In this document: positions 53,417 through 62,211 of the stretch, piece by piece
Layout of the letters: each line of letters starts with the position of its first letter
Position numbering within the stretch: position 1 is the first letter of the stretch
Assembly (NCBI GenBank): GCA_017410265.1
Contig: JAFQRC010000004.1
Coordinates: 1-64,000, forward strand
Origin: Ruminococcus sp.
GTDB taxonomy: Bacteria > Bacillota > Clostridia > Oscillospirales > Acutalibacteraceae
Length of the DNA: 64,000 bases
Direction of reading: 5' to 3'
Program-made: the position numbers and the translations under genes
Notes under the pieces: generated by a model
What the model was told of the DNA's origin: nothing
The model's database searches: none
Seen by the model: only the letters and a program-made list of their open reading frames with translations

Positions 53417-53728
53417 TTTTATATTCTTTAATCGAATTATCTTCATAATAATTACAGACTGGAAAAATAAATATAAAAAACGACTTGCTAAGTTTTATCT
53501 TTTACATACAACTTGACCAAAAATTATTATGAAAGCCGATTTTGGTTGACTTTGAGCTGTGTTTGTATTATCTTATACATAGATAATGGAATTTTGTGCC
53601 TCGATATATTTCAAGGCGGGGGAGAATTTCCCCGATGTTTCTGTTATTTTTTCTCAGAAAGTCCACGCTTTCTGAGGTTTTGATTCAGATTTATATCCAT
53701 ATATATAAAATATAGGAAGTGTACAGAT
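53417..53728 (+). other. Intergenic region with a structured murA leader
   Basis: No coding sequence is supported. A promoter candidate (TTGACT near 53547, TATACA near 53574) would start an RNA of about 140 bases before murA. No yifB terminator was seen. Confidence 0.5.
53598..53676 (+). promoter_or_regulatory. Three stem-loops in the murA leader
   Basis: In order: GCCT/AGGC (53598-53617), GGGGA/TCCCC (53619-53633) and CTCAGAAAG/CTTTCTGAG (53653-53676), the last followed by GTTTTGATT and so terminator-like. The layout resembles an attenuated leader, but I do not recognise a known riboswitch. Confidence 0.5.
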
Positions 53729-55024
53729 TTGGAGAAATTTGTAGTTAACGGTGGCAATCCGCTCTTTGGTGAAGTAACCGTCAGCGGCGCAAAAAACGCG
53801 GCTGTTGCGATTATCCCTGCGGTTATTCTGTGTGACGAGCCTTGCCGTATTGAAAATATACCTAATATCAGCGACGTAACTCTTATTGCAACTATACTTC
53901 AGGAGTTAGGCGCTGTAGTAAAAAGAGTTGACAAGTCAACTTTAGATATCGACCCTAGACCAATCAACACCTATGTTGCTACTCAGGATTCTGTAAGAGG
54001 AATGAGAGCATCATATTACTTGCTTGGTGCGTTGCTTGGCAGATTCCACAACGCTAAAGTGGCTTTGCCTGGTGGCTGTAATTTCGGTGTAAGACCGATT
54101 GATCAGCACTTAAAGGGTTTTGCCTTGATGGGTGCTAAAAACGAGCTCATAAACGGTGCGATTATTGAGTCTACCTCAGATAGACCGCTTCACGGAGCTA
54201 GAATCTACTTTGATACAGTTTCTGTCGGTTCTACTATGAACATCATTTTAGCAGCTGTAAAAGCTGAGGGACAGACTATCATCGAAAACGCTGCTAAAGA
54301 GCCTCATATCGTAGACTTAGCGAACTTCTTGAACTCTATGGGTGCTAATATCCGTGGTGCCGGTACTGATGTTATCAAAATCCGCGGTGTTGAGTACTTA
54401 AAGGGCATCACTTATTCGATTATCCCTGACCAGATTGAGGCAGGAACATATATGGCAGCTGCCGCTGCTACACGAGGCAAGATTACTGTACGAAATATCA
54501 CTCCTAAGCATCTTGACAGTATCTCATCAAAGCTTCAGGAAATGGGCGTTGAGATTGAAGAGTACGACGAGGCTGTAGTAGTAGATGCGACGAAGCGTCC
54601 GCTAAGTCGCGTTAACATCAAGACTATGCCTCATCCCGGTTTCCCGACTGACTGTCAGCCTCAGTTTGCGGCATTGCTCACTTCTGTCAACGGCACTTCC
54701 ATTATGAACGAAAGCGTGTGGGATAACCGTTACCAGTATGTTGCAGAGTTAGTCAGAATGGGAGCTAAAATCTCCGTTGAGGGCAGACTCGCTATCATTG
54801 AGGGTGGCACAACTCTCACAGGTGCTCCTGTAAAGGCTACAGACCTTCGAGCAGGTGCTGCTATGATTATCGCGGCACTTATCGCGGAGGGCACAACCTA
54901 CATTTCAAGTATCAGCTATATCGAGCGTGGTTACGAGGATGTTATCAACAAGTTCACAGCCTTAGGTGCTGACATCAAGAAGATTTACATCCCTGACAAC
55001 GACGAGGTAGCTACAACAGCATAA
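53729..55024 (+). CDS. murA: UDP-N-acetylglucosamine 1-carboxyvinyltransferase
   Basis: 431 residues from a TTG nine bases after AGGAAG. The active-site Cys117 is in ALPGGCNFGVRP; the uridine and PEP sites include GAKNAAVAIIP, RGMRASYYLLG and FPTDCQPQ. It commits UDP-GlcNAc to peptidoglycan synthesis. With Cys, not Asp, at the active site it should be fosfomycin-sensitive. Firmicutes often have two murA copies; this one precedes the walJ-like gene. A hairpin-rich leader lies upstream. Confidence 0.97.
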   Translation: MEKFVVNGGNPLFGEVTVSGAKNAAVAIIPAVILCDEPCRIENIPNISDVTLIATILQELGAVVKRVDKSTLDIDPRPINTYVATQDSVRGMRASYYLLGALLGRFHNAKVALPGGCNFGVRPIDQHLKGFALMGAKNELINGAIIESTSDRPLHGARIYFDTVSVGSTMNIILAAVKAEGQTIIENAAKEPHIVDLANFLNSMGANIRGAGTDVIKIRGVEYLKGITYSIIPDQIEAGTYMAAAAATRGKITVRNITPKHLDSISSKLQEMGVEIEEYDEAVVVDATKRPLSRVNIKTMPHPGFPTDCQPQFAALLTSVNGTSIMNESVWDNRYQYVAELVRMGAKISVEGRLAIIEGGTTLTGAPVKATDLRAGAAMIIAALIAEGTTYISSISYIERGYEDVINKFTALGADIKKIYIPDNDEVATTA

Positions 55025-55031
55025 CAGTTAC

Positions 55032-55061
55032 AAAGGGTACAGTCAGTACCCTTTTGTTATT
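55032..55061 (+). terminator. Terminator after murA
   Basis: AAAGGGTAC and GTACCCTTT around a 5-base loop, then TGTTATTT. Confidence 0.88.
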
Positions 55062-55073
55062 TAAGAGGATTTT

Positions 55074-55862
55074 ATGGCAAAAATTGTTCCGCTTTTTTCA
55101 TCAAGTTCGGGCAACAGCTATTACATCAGCGGCAACAGCGAAGGAATACTCGTTGATGCAGGAAGAAACTGTAAACAGCTTGAACTTGCACTCATGCAAA
55201 ATGAAATAGACACAAAAACAATAAAAGCAATATTCATTACTCACGAACACATTGACCATTGCGCGGCACTCAGAGTTTTTGCAAAAAGATATGAGCTTCC
55301 TATTTATGGTAGCAAAGGTACACTCGACGCACTCAGAAAATCGGACAAGGTTGACTCAAACGCGAAGCTTTTTGTGATTGAAGACGAGATAATACTCGGC
55401 GATACGCTGATAAAGCGCGTGACTACTTCTCACGATGCGAGTGAGAGCTGTGGGTATCACATCACAACCGCTGATAACCGCAGATGTTCTGTCGTTACCG
55501 ATACGGGTTTTCTCACAGCATCTGCAATGTCTGCACTCAAAAACAGCAACGCTGTTGTTATTGAGTCAAACCACGATGTTGAAATGCTCAAAAATGGTCC
55601 GTATCCATATGTGCTCAAAAAACGAGTCCTTTCTATGACGGGACATTTGTCAAACATAGATTGTGCAAAGGTGCTCCCTGAGCTTGTAGAGTGTGGAGCT
55701 ACCCGCTTTATGCTCGCGCATTTAAGTCAGGAGAATAACACCCCGCGTCTTGCTCTGGATACAGCAGTTTCTGTGCTTAAGAGCGCAGGTATTAAAAAAG
55801 ATAGCGACTATACTATTATGACCGCACCTGTTGAAACAAATGGAAAATCAATCGTGTTTTAA
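55074..55862 (+). CDS. WalJ/YycJ-like metallo-beta-lactamase-fold hydrolase
   Basis: 262 residues. The N-terminus PLFSSSSGNSYYI and the metal motif THEHIDHC are typical of YycJ/WalJ; later ligands include the Asp in VVTDTGFL, and His in ESNHD and GHLS. In Bacillus the gene belongs to the walRKHIJ cluster and takes part in DNA repair and wall-related processes. Here it is separated from the two-component genes at 44.5-46.7 kb and instead precedes rlmH. Confidence 0.92.
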   Translation: MAKIVPLFSSSSGNSYYISGNSEGILVDAGRNCKQLELALMQNEIDTKTIKAIFITHEHIDHCAALRVFAKRYELPIYGSKGTLDALRKSDKVDSNAKLFVIEDEIILGDTLIKRVTTSHDASESCGYHITTADNRRCSVVTDTGFLTASAMSALKNSNAVVIESNHDVEMLKNGPYPYVLKKRVLSMTGHLSNIDCAKVLPELVECGATRFMLAHLSQENNTPRLALDTAVSVLKSAGIKKDSDYTIMTAPVETNGKSIVF

Positions 55863-55873
55863 AGGATTTTACT

Positions 55874-56353
55874 ATGCTTAATGTCAACATAATCTGCATC
55901 GGCTCACTAAAGGAAAAGTTCTTTTCTGACGCTGTGAATGAGTACAAAAAACGACTTCAAAGATACTGCAAATTCAATATAATAGAGCTTAGTGAAGAGA
56001 AGATTACAGACCAGCAAACGCAGGCTCAGATTGATAAAACACTCTCTAAAGAGGGAGAGAAAATTCTATCGAAAATCGGAAAGAGTGACTTTGTTTTTGC
56101 GATGTGTATTGAGGGCAAATTTTTGAGTTCAGAAGAACTGTCGCAGAAATTAAACGATGTGTCGCTAAGCTATGGCACAGTTGATTTTGTCATCGGTGGT
56201 TCGTGGGGGCTGAGTGATGAAGTCAAAAAAAGAGCTGACTTTAAATTATCGGTGTCTAAAATGACATTCCCTCACCAGCTTTTCAGAGTGATGCTGAGTG
56301 AGCAGATTTACCGCGCTTTTACAATCAGCGCAAATGCAAAATATCATAAATAA
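55874..56353 (+). CDS. rlmH: 23S rRNA (pseudouridine(1915)-N3)-methyltransferase RlmH
   Basis: 159 residues, typical length. SPOUT knot motifs FVIGGSWGLSDEVKKRAD and the C-terminal MTFPHQLFRVMLSEQIYRAF are diagnostic. It methylates pseudouridine 1915 in helix 69 of 23S rRNA on the 70S ribosome. Eleven bases after the walJ-like gene, the same partner as in many Firmicutes. Confidence 0.97.
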   Translation: MLNVNIICIGSLKEKFFSDAVNEYKKRLQRYCKFNIIELSEEKITDQQTQAQIDKTLSKEGEKILSKIGKSDFVFAMCIEGKFLSSEELSQKLNDVSLSYGTVDFVIGGSWGLSDEVKKRADFKLSVSKMTFPHQLFRVMLSEQIYRAFTISANAKYHK

Positions 56354-56375
56354 AGAATAAAAGGAGGTTAATAAA

Positions 56376-58082
56376 ATGGCACTTGACGGAATGATGCTAA
56401 GTTTAATAAAAGACGAGCTTTTACTTGAACTGAAAGACGCGCACATAAATCAGATACACCAACCGTCAAAGGACGAAATTGTTATTAACTTCCGCACAAA
56501 ATCGGGTAGTAAAAAACTTTTTTTGAGCTGTAGAGCGGACTGTGCAAGAGTGCATTTTACTGAAAATGCACCCGAAAATCCGCCGACACCTCCGATGCTT
56601 TGTATGTTGCTTAGAAAGCGTCTTTGTGGTGCAAGGCTACTCAGCATCCGCCAGATAGAATTCGAGCGCATACTTTTCTTTGATTTTGAGGCGACTAACG
56701 AGATAGGCGACAGAGAGCGCCTTACTCTGTGCATTGAGATAATGGGCAGATACTCTAACATCATCCTGATTGATGAAAATGGTCTGGTAGTTGATGCTAT
56801 AAAACGCATTGATATCACTATGACTAAAGACAGAGTAGTGCTCCCGAAAATCGAGTACACTATTCCTCAAAAGCAAGATAAGCTAAATATAGTTAGCGAC
56901 AGTATTGATGATATAGTCAAAGCTGTAGAAAATAGTGAAAAATCGCTTGAAAAGGCGGTTCTCTCCAGCGTTCAGGGTATATCTCCGATTATATGTCGTG
57001 AGGTTGAACACAGAGTTTATAAGGGAAGCACGCTTCAAAATGAGCTTACTGATATCGCACAGATTTTGAATGATAAAAACAGCACACCGACTATGGTGCT
57101 GAAAGACGAGAACACTCCGTTTGATGTCGCTTTTATGCCGATTACACAGTACGGTGACACACTAATCACAAGAAAGTTTGAAAGTTACTCGAAACTTCTT
57201 GACAGCTTCTACTATCAGCGCGATATGGCGGTGAGAATGAAGCAGAGAAGTCAGGATTTGCACAAGCTCGTATCAAATTTAATAGAGCGTTTTTCTAAGA
57301 AAATCAATATTCAGAAGCAGGAGCTCAGAAAGTGCGAGGACAGAGAGAGTCTTCGAATCAAAGGCGACTTGCTTCAGGCTAATCTCTACAAAATCAGCAA
57401 GGGCGCGATGTTTGTCGAGGTGGAAAATTTCTACGAGGAAAACTCGCCATTGTTAAGAATTGTTCTTGACCCGAGTATAACTCCCGCGCAGAATGCCCAG
57501 AAGTTTTATAAAGCATACGCTAAGGCTAAAACTGCCGAGCAAATGCTCAAAATTCAGATAGAAAAAGCAGAGCTCGAGCTTTCATATATGATGTCTGTTC
57601 AGGACTTTTTGAGTCGTGCCACAAGCGATAAGGAGCTAACTGGGATAAGGCTTGAGCTTGTTGAACAGGGCTATATCAAGGAACACAAAAACCAAAAGCA
57701 AAAAGCACCGAAAGCTCTGCCTCCGCTTGAGTTTATTACCTCTGACGGATTTACGGTTTTAGTCGGTCGCAACAATAAGCAGAATGACCAGCTTACTTTA
57801 AAAACCGCATCTAAATTTGACTACTGGTTTCATACGAAAAATATCCATGGTTCACACACTATAGTGCTCACTGAGGGTAAAGAAATTACAGATACCGCTA
57901 TACTAGAGGCGGCTCAGATTTGTGCTTATCACAGCAAAGGCAGGGATAGCTCTCAGGTACCCGTTGACTATACAATAGTCAAAAACGTATCTAAACCAAA
58001 TGGAGCAAAACCCGGCAAGGTGATTTATGTCAGCTACAATACAGTTTATGTAACACCGAAATTACCCGAACAAAGTGAATAA
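56376..58082 (+). CDS. rqcH: Rqc2-type ribosome quality control factor RqcH (NFACT)
   Basis: 568 residues. N-terminal NFACT-N (MALDGMMLSLIKDEL), helix-hairpin-helix region, long coiled coil (about 290-430) and NFACT-R domain with GRNNKQNDQLTLKTAS and WFHTKNIHGSH. RqcH recognises obstructed 50S subunits and recruits tRNA-Ala to add C-terminal alanine tails. Older annotations call it a fibronectin-binding protein. AAAGGAGG precedes the ATG. Confidence 0.96.
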   Translation: MALDGMMLSLIKDELLLELKDAHINQIHQPSKDEIVINFRTKSGSKKLFLSCRADCARVHFTENAPENPPTPPMLCMLLRKRLCGARLLSIRQIEFERILFFDFEATNEIGDRERLTLCIEIMGRYSNIILIDENGLVVDAIKRIDITMTKDRVVLPKIEYTIPQKQDKLNIVSDSIDDIVKAVENSEKSLEKAVLSSVQGISPIICREVEHRVYKGSTLQNELTDIAQILNDKNSTPTMVLKDENTPFDVAFMPITQYGDTLITRKFESYSKLLDSFYYQRDMAVRMKQRSQDLHKLVSNLIERFSKKINIQKQELRKCEDRESLRIKGDLLQANLYKISKGAMFVEVENFYEENSPLLRIVLDPSITPAQNAQKFYKAYAKAKTAEQMLKIQIEKAELELSYMMSVQDFLSRATSDKELTGIRLELVEQGYIKEHKNQKQKAPKALPPLEFITSDGFTVLVGRNNKQNDQLTLKTASKFDYWFHTKNIHGSHTIVLTEGKEITDTAILEAAQICAYHSKGRDSSQVPVDYTIVKNVSKPNGAKPGKVIYVSYNTVYVTPKLPEQSE

Positions 58083-58090
58083 CAAAAAAG

Positions 58091-58119
58091 AAGGTGACAA
58101 CCGTTTTGGTTGCCACCTT
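58091..58119. terminator. Bidirectional terminator between rqcH and the HTH gene
   Basis: AAGGTGACAACC pairs with GGTTGCCACCTT, with T- or A-runs on both sides. Confidence 0.9.
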
Positions 58120-58122
58120 TTT

Positions 58123-58323
58123 TCAATCTTTTATATATTCAGCAATATCTTCGAGTTTGCATTCAAGTGCATCACATAGCTTGCTCAGAGTTTTTGTCTC
58201 TATGTTCTCGTTAGCTTTTAGTCTGCGGACAGTTTTGCTGTCTATTCCGCACTTTTCACGCAGAGTGTAAGTGCTGACTTTCTTTTTTTTCATTGTTATC
58301 CATAACTTATCGAAAACTATCAC
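58123..58323 (-). CDS. Small HTH (HTH_26-type) regulator
   Basis: 66 residues from a GTG at 58323; AAGGTGG lies upstream and VIVFDKLWITMKKKK is the usual family start. The Cro/C1-like domain has YTLREKCGIDSKTVRRLKAN and LSKLCDALECKLEDIAEY. Family members act in conjugative or accessory loci as well as in resident regulation. It is divergent from the FIVAR-type dockerin gene, and the shared region holds GGGGAT-type repeats that may be its sites. Confidence 0.9.
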   Translation of the reverse strand: MIVFDKLWITMKKKKVSTYTLREKCGIDSKTVRRLKANENIETKTLSKLCDALECKLEDIAEYIKD

Positions 58324-58337
58324 AATTAATCCCCACC

Positions 58338-58366
58338 TTGACAATTAATATTATGGGGATTATAAT
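58338..58366 (+). promoter_or_regulatory. Consensus promoter of the FIVAR-type dockerin gene
   Basis: TTGACA, 17 bases, TATAAT: both hexamers match consensus exactly. Confidence 0.85.
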
Positions 58367-58393
58367 CTTAATTATTAAGGGGATATAATCCCC
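58355..58393. promoter_or_regulatory. GGGGAT repeat cluster, candidate operators
   Basis: GGGGATTATAAT overlaps the -10 box and GGGGATATAATCCCC (58379-58393) follows it, with a further ATCCCC at 58329-58334 region upstream. Binding would block transcription of the dockerin gene. Confidence 0.5.
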
Positions 58394-58495
58394 ATACAAG
58401 GAGTGGTTATGGTGTGCAAAGTATGACTGATGTTTTTGTTTTTATTGATCTTAGAATAGCTATTAGTATGATTTGCTTATGGAGGGAATGATTTT

Positions 58496-59749
58496 ATGAA
58501 AAAGTTAATTAGTTTATTTCTCATCTTAGTTATGATGCTATCGGTAACATCAATTTCACTTTTTAATGCGTCGGCTATTGAGGCTAATGTGTTTGTTGAT
58601 GTTAGTGCGGTTATTACAGGAGATGAGGGTTTCTGGGCTTGGATATGGGACGATAATACAGAAGGTCACTGGGTGCCGATGAATACAAGTGAAAATGAAA
58701 CAGGATATTTTGTCGTTACAATGAGTGTTGGACAAAACGTTGTATTTGCTCGTATCAGAAGTGGCGAACAGCCTGACTGGTCGTTAGTTTGGAACCAAAC
58801 TGAAGATACACAATACACAGGTGAGTATAACTGTGCAGTTTTAAGTTACTCTGATACTATTGGTGGCAAGATGCCTATTACATGGAAAAACATAAATGCT
58901 ATTGATAAGAACGCTATGGTTAAAGCCATGCGTGAAGCCGAAAAGTATATATACGAGCAAGCAGATAAATATACAGCAGATTCTATAACTAAGCTACAAG
59001 GTGCTTATTTTAACGCACAATCTTGCTATGAAAGTGCAACTACACAGGTTGAGGTTGACGAGGCTACAGAAAAGCTGAATACTGCGATAAGTCAATTGGT
59101 TTTAATAGATGAACCTGTCACAATAGATAAAACTATGTTACGAGTAGCCATCGACGATGCCACATCTTACTATATGTCATTGGATAAGTTCACAGACAAA
59201 TCTTGGAATGCAATGGAAGAAAAGCTTGAGAATGCTTACGAAGTATATGAAAACGAGAATGCTACACAAGCGGAAGTTGATTTAGCTACACAGGAGCTTT
59301 TAGATGCTATCGACGGGTTGGTAATAGATGAACCTGAAATAGTAGATAAAACAATGTTGCGAGTAGCAATTGATACAGCTACATCTTACTCTATGTCATT
59401 AGATAAGTTTACAAACGAATCTTGGAACACAATGGAAGAAAAGCTTGAGAATGCTTACGAAGTATATGAAAATGAAAATGCAACACAAGCTGAAGTTAAC
59501 TTAGCTACACAAGAGTTGCAGGATGCTATTGATGGTTTAGAAAGAGTCAAAGAGTTAATTGGCGATGTTGACGGTGATGGCGTTGTCAGTATTACAGACG
59601 CAACTTTCATTCAGTGTCATTTGGCTCAGCTTAATACAATTGATGAGGCAAGACACAATTATGCAGATACTGATAAAGATGGTAGAATTTCTATTGCAGA
59701 TGCAACAATGATTCAGAGATTTTTAGCTCAGATTATCCCTGAACTGTGA
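58496..59749 (+). CDS. Secreted protein with FIVAR-like helical repeats and dockerin
   Basis: 417 residues. Signal peptide to about residue 26. Residues about 31-133 form a beta-type domain (FWAWIWDD, GHWVPM, VFARIRSG) often seen in dockerin proteins and possibly sugar-binding. Three helical repeats follow (about 137-202, 208-275, 281-350); the last two are almost the same (SWNAMEEKLENAYEVYENEN against SWNTMEEKLENAYEVYENEN) and fit FIVAR-type spacers. The C-terminal dockerin (about 352-417) has DVDGDGVVS and DTDKDGRIS loops. No catalytic domain is visible, so a structural or adhesive role is likely. Confidence 0.87.
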   Translation: MKKLISLFLILVMMLSVTSISLFNASAIEANVFVDVSAVITGDEGFWAWIWDDNTEGHWVPMNTSENETGYFVVTMSVGQNVVFARIRSGEQPDWSLVWNQTEDTQYTGEYNCAVLSYSDTIGGKMPITWKNINAIDKNAMVKAMREAEKYIYEQADKYTADSITKLQGAYFNAQSCYESATTQVEVDEATEKLNTAISQLVLIDEPVTIDKTMLRVAIDDATSYYMSLDKFTDKSWNAMEEKLENAYEVYENENATQAEVDLATQELLDAIDGLVIDEPEIVDKTMLRVAIDTATSYSMSLDKFTNESWNTMEEKLENAYEVYENENATQAEVNLATQELQDAIDGLERVKELIGDVDGDGVVSITDATFIQCHLAQLNTIDEARHNYADTDKDGRISIADATMIQRFLAQIIPEL

Positions 59750-59815
59750 TGCAACAGCTATTGAGTTGAAATTAACAAAGCTAGAGCAACACAAATATAT
59801 AATCCCCTAAAAAAC

Positions 59816-59850
59816 AGAAAGAGCCCTGAATGAACTTCAGGGCTCTTTCT
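59816..59850. terminator. Bidirectional terminator between the dockerin gene and mutS2
   Basis: AGAAAGAGCCCTGAA pairs perfectly with TTCAGGGCTCTTTCT. Confidence 0.95.
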
Positions 59851-59861
59851 TATGTTTGTGT

Positions 59862-62210
59862 TTACTTCAATTCAACAATTGTTACGCCTGCTTCGCCCTC
59901 GCCAAAGGAGCCAAGACGGAATTTCTTGACCGCTTTGTGAGTTTTCAAGTGGCGGTGGATTTCAGCGCGCAGTACTCCCGTGCCCTTGCCGTGAATAACG
60001 GTTAGGTTGTGGGTGTTTGTGAGTATCGCGGTATCAATCGCTTGGTCGACTGCGATGATAGCCTCAATCGCTGTCTGACCGCGTAAATCGATTTCTGTTT
60101 CAGCTCTGGCTGATATATTCTTTGTGACCTTTCTTTCGGGGCGTTTAGGTACGGTGACTTTTTCGTCGTTTAAAAGTCTAAGATTGGAAAGCGGAACTCT
60201 GGTTTTGATGATACCCGCTTGCACGAGCACCTGACCTTTTTCAGGAAGCTCGAGCACTTCCGCTTTTTTATCTATGTCGAAAATGAGTACTTTGTCGCCG
60301 ATTTTTAAGTCACGCGGGAGCTTATACGAACCCTGTTGCGCTGTTTTTACTGGGTCGGCAGTGTCCTCTAAATTGCGCATATTTTTCTTGAGTTTTGCTC
60401 TGTCCTCAGCGGACATAGACTTCGCTTTCTGAGCTTTTTCGAGTTCGTCAATTAGAGCGTAAGCCTGAGCCTTTGTCTTTGATAAGATAAGAGAAGCTTC
60501 GTGTTTAGACTTTTCAATTTCACGCTGGGCGTCACGCTTTGCACGCTCAAGCTCGGTTTTCGCTTTTTCTCGGTCAGCTTTTGCCTTTTCTAACTCTTCT
60601 CTGGTCTTAGTTAACAGCTCGTCCAAAGACTGTCTGCGTTCTTCGAGTGTTTCAACAACATCTTCAAACTGACGGCTTTCAGCGGATACGAGCTCTCTCG
60701 CTCTGTCTACAACATCGTCTTCCATTCCAAGTCGCTTTGAAATAGCAAAAGCGTTACTTTTACCGGGTACACCGATGAGAAGTTTGTATGTCGGGCGGAG
60801 TGTTTTTACATCGAATTCACAACAGCCGTTTTCGACATTTTCTGTTTTGAGCGCGTATTCTTTAAGCTCAGCGTAGTGAGTGGTGCTGGCAATTTTCGCA
60901 CCTTTACAGCGCAGCTTTTCAAGGATAGATACTGCGAGTGCCGCACCCTCAACAGGGTCAGTGCCCGCACCGAGCTCGTCAATAAGTGCGAGCGTTGAGC
61001 GGTTAGCAAGCTTTAGTATTCCTATGATGTTTGTCATATGAGCAGAGAAGGTAGACAGCGATTGCTCGATAGACTGCTCATCGCCGATATCGACTAAAAC
61101 CCTTCTGAAAGTGGAAAGCTCAGAGTTTTCTGCACACGGCACCATCAGTCCGCACATCGCCATAAGGGTTAGTAGTCCGATAGTTTTCAAGGATACTGTC
61201 TTACCGCCTGTGTTAGGACCGGTGATAACTAAAGTGTCAAAGGTCTTGCCGAGTGTTATGTCAGTAGGCACAACGCTTTTGGGGTCGATAAGCGGATGGC
61301 GCGCTTGCCTTAAATCTATTTCGCCTTTGTCGTTCATCTTAGGTTTCACGGCTTTCATTTTGAACGCAAGCTGTGCTTTAGCGAAGATGATGTTGAGTTC
61401 AACAGTGAAGTTGTAGCTTTCGATTATTTCGTCCGCGTGAGTGCCGCAGGAAGCGGATAGCTCGTAGAGTATGCGCTCGATTTCTGCTTGCTCCTTTGAT
61501 TCTAAAACGCGGATGTCGTTGTTAGCCTGTACGACTCCCATTGGCTCGATAAATACTGTTGAGCCCGATGAAGAAGTGTCGTGGACTAAACCTGCGACAT
61601 TTCCTCTGCATTCCGCTTTTACAGGAACGACATATCTTCCGTCACGCTGGGTAACTATTGCGTCCTGAAGATATTTCTGGTATGTAGAAGAGTGTATAAT
61701 CTTGTCAAGCACTTCTCGTGCTTTTGACTGAGCCACTCTGATTTTGCGTCTGATGTCATAGAGTGTAGGGGAGGCGTTGTCGCACAGCTCCTCCTCGCCT
61801 ATAATACAGGTGTTGATTTTTTCTTCCAGAAACTTGTTTGTCGATAAAGATTCAAAGTGGTTGTCAAGCGAGGTTTGAATAGATGCTGACTTATTACGCC
61901 ACTCCTTTATACCTCTTATAACTCTCAAATCCTGAGCGATTTTTAAAAGTTCGCTTGTAGTGAGGCAACCACCCGCCTGAGCTCGTCTTAGAGAATTCGC
62001 TACATTTGAAATTCCGCCAAAGGACGGCGCGCCAAATCTACCGATGAGCATATATGCATCATCAGTTTGTTTTAGAAGTTCTTCAACCTCGAAAAGTCCC
62101 CACGCGGGCTCGATTTTGAGCGCGAGTTCGTAAGCATCGGGGATGGTGGTTTCCTTTGCGAGTAAAGTAAGTATTTTGTCTAGTTCAAGTGCTTTAAAAT
62201 GTCTGTTCAT
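59862..62210 (-). CDS. mutS2: Endonuclease MutS2
   Basis: 782 residues from the ATG at 62210; an in-frame GTG at 62219 is possible and neither has a strong ribosome site. Core and clamp regions, then the ATPase with Walker A TGPNTGGKT and Walker B ALIDELGAGTDP, a long charged coiled coil (about 515-620) and a C-terminal Smr nuclease domain with IDLRGQTA and HGKGTG. MutS2 suppresses recombination and, in Bacillus, resolves collided ribosomes. It starts at the end of recO. Confidence 0.97.
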   Translation of the reverse strand: MNRHFKALELDKILTLLAKETTIPDAYELALKIEPAWGLFEVEELLKQTDDAYMLIGRFGAPSFGGISNVANSLRRAQAGGCLTTSELLKIAQDLRVIRGIKEWRNKSASIQTSLDNHFESLSTNKFLEEKINTCIIGEEELCDNASPTLYDIRRKIRVAQSKAREVLDKIIHSSTYQKYLQDAIVTQRDGRYVVPVKAECRGNVAGLVHDTSSSGSTVFIEPMGVVQANNDIRVLESKEQAEIERILYELSASCGTHADEIIESYNFTVELNIIFAKAQLAFKMKAVKPKMNDKGEIDLRQARHPLIDPKSVVPTDITLGKTFDTLVITGPNTGGKTVSLKTIGLLTLMAMCGLMVPCAENSELSTFRRVLVDIGDEQSIEQSLSTFSAHMTNIIGILKLANRSTLALIDELGAGTDPVEGAALAVSILEKLRCKGAKIASTTHYAELKEYALKTENVENGCCEFDVKTLRPTYKLLIGVPGKSNAFAISKRLGMEDDVVDRARELVSAESRQFEDVVETLEERRQSLDELLTKTREELEKAKADREKAKTELERAKRDAQREIEKSKHEASLILSKTKAQAYALIDELEKAQKAKSMSAEDRAKLKKNMRNLEDTADPVKTAQQGSYKLPRDLKIGDKVLIFDIDKKAEVLELPEKGQVLVQAGIIKTRVPLSNLRLLNDEKVTVPKRPERKVTKNISARAETEIDLRGQTAIEAIIAVDQAIDTAILTNTHNLTVIHGKGTGVLRAEIHRHLKTHKAVKKFRLGSFGEGEAGVTIVELK

Positions 62211-62211
62211 A

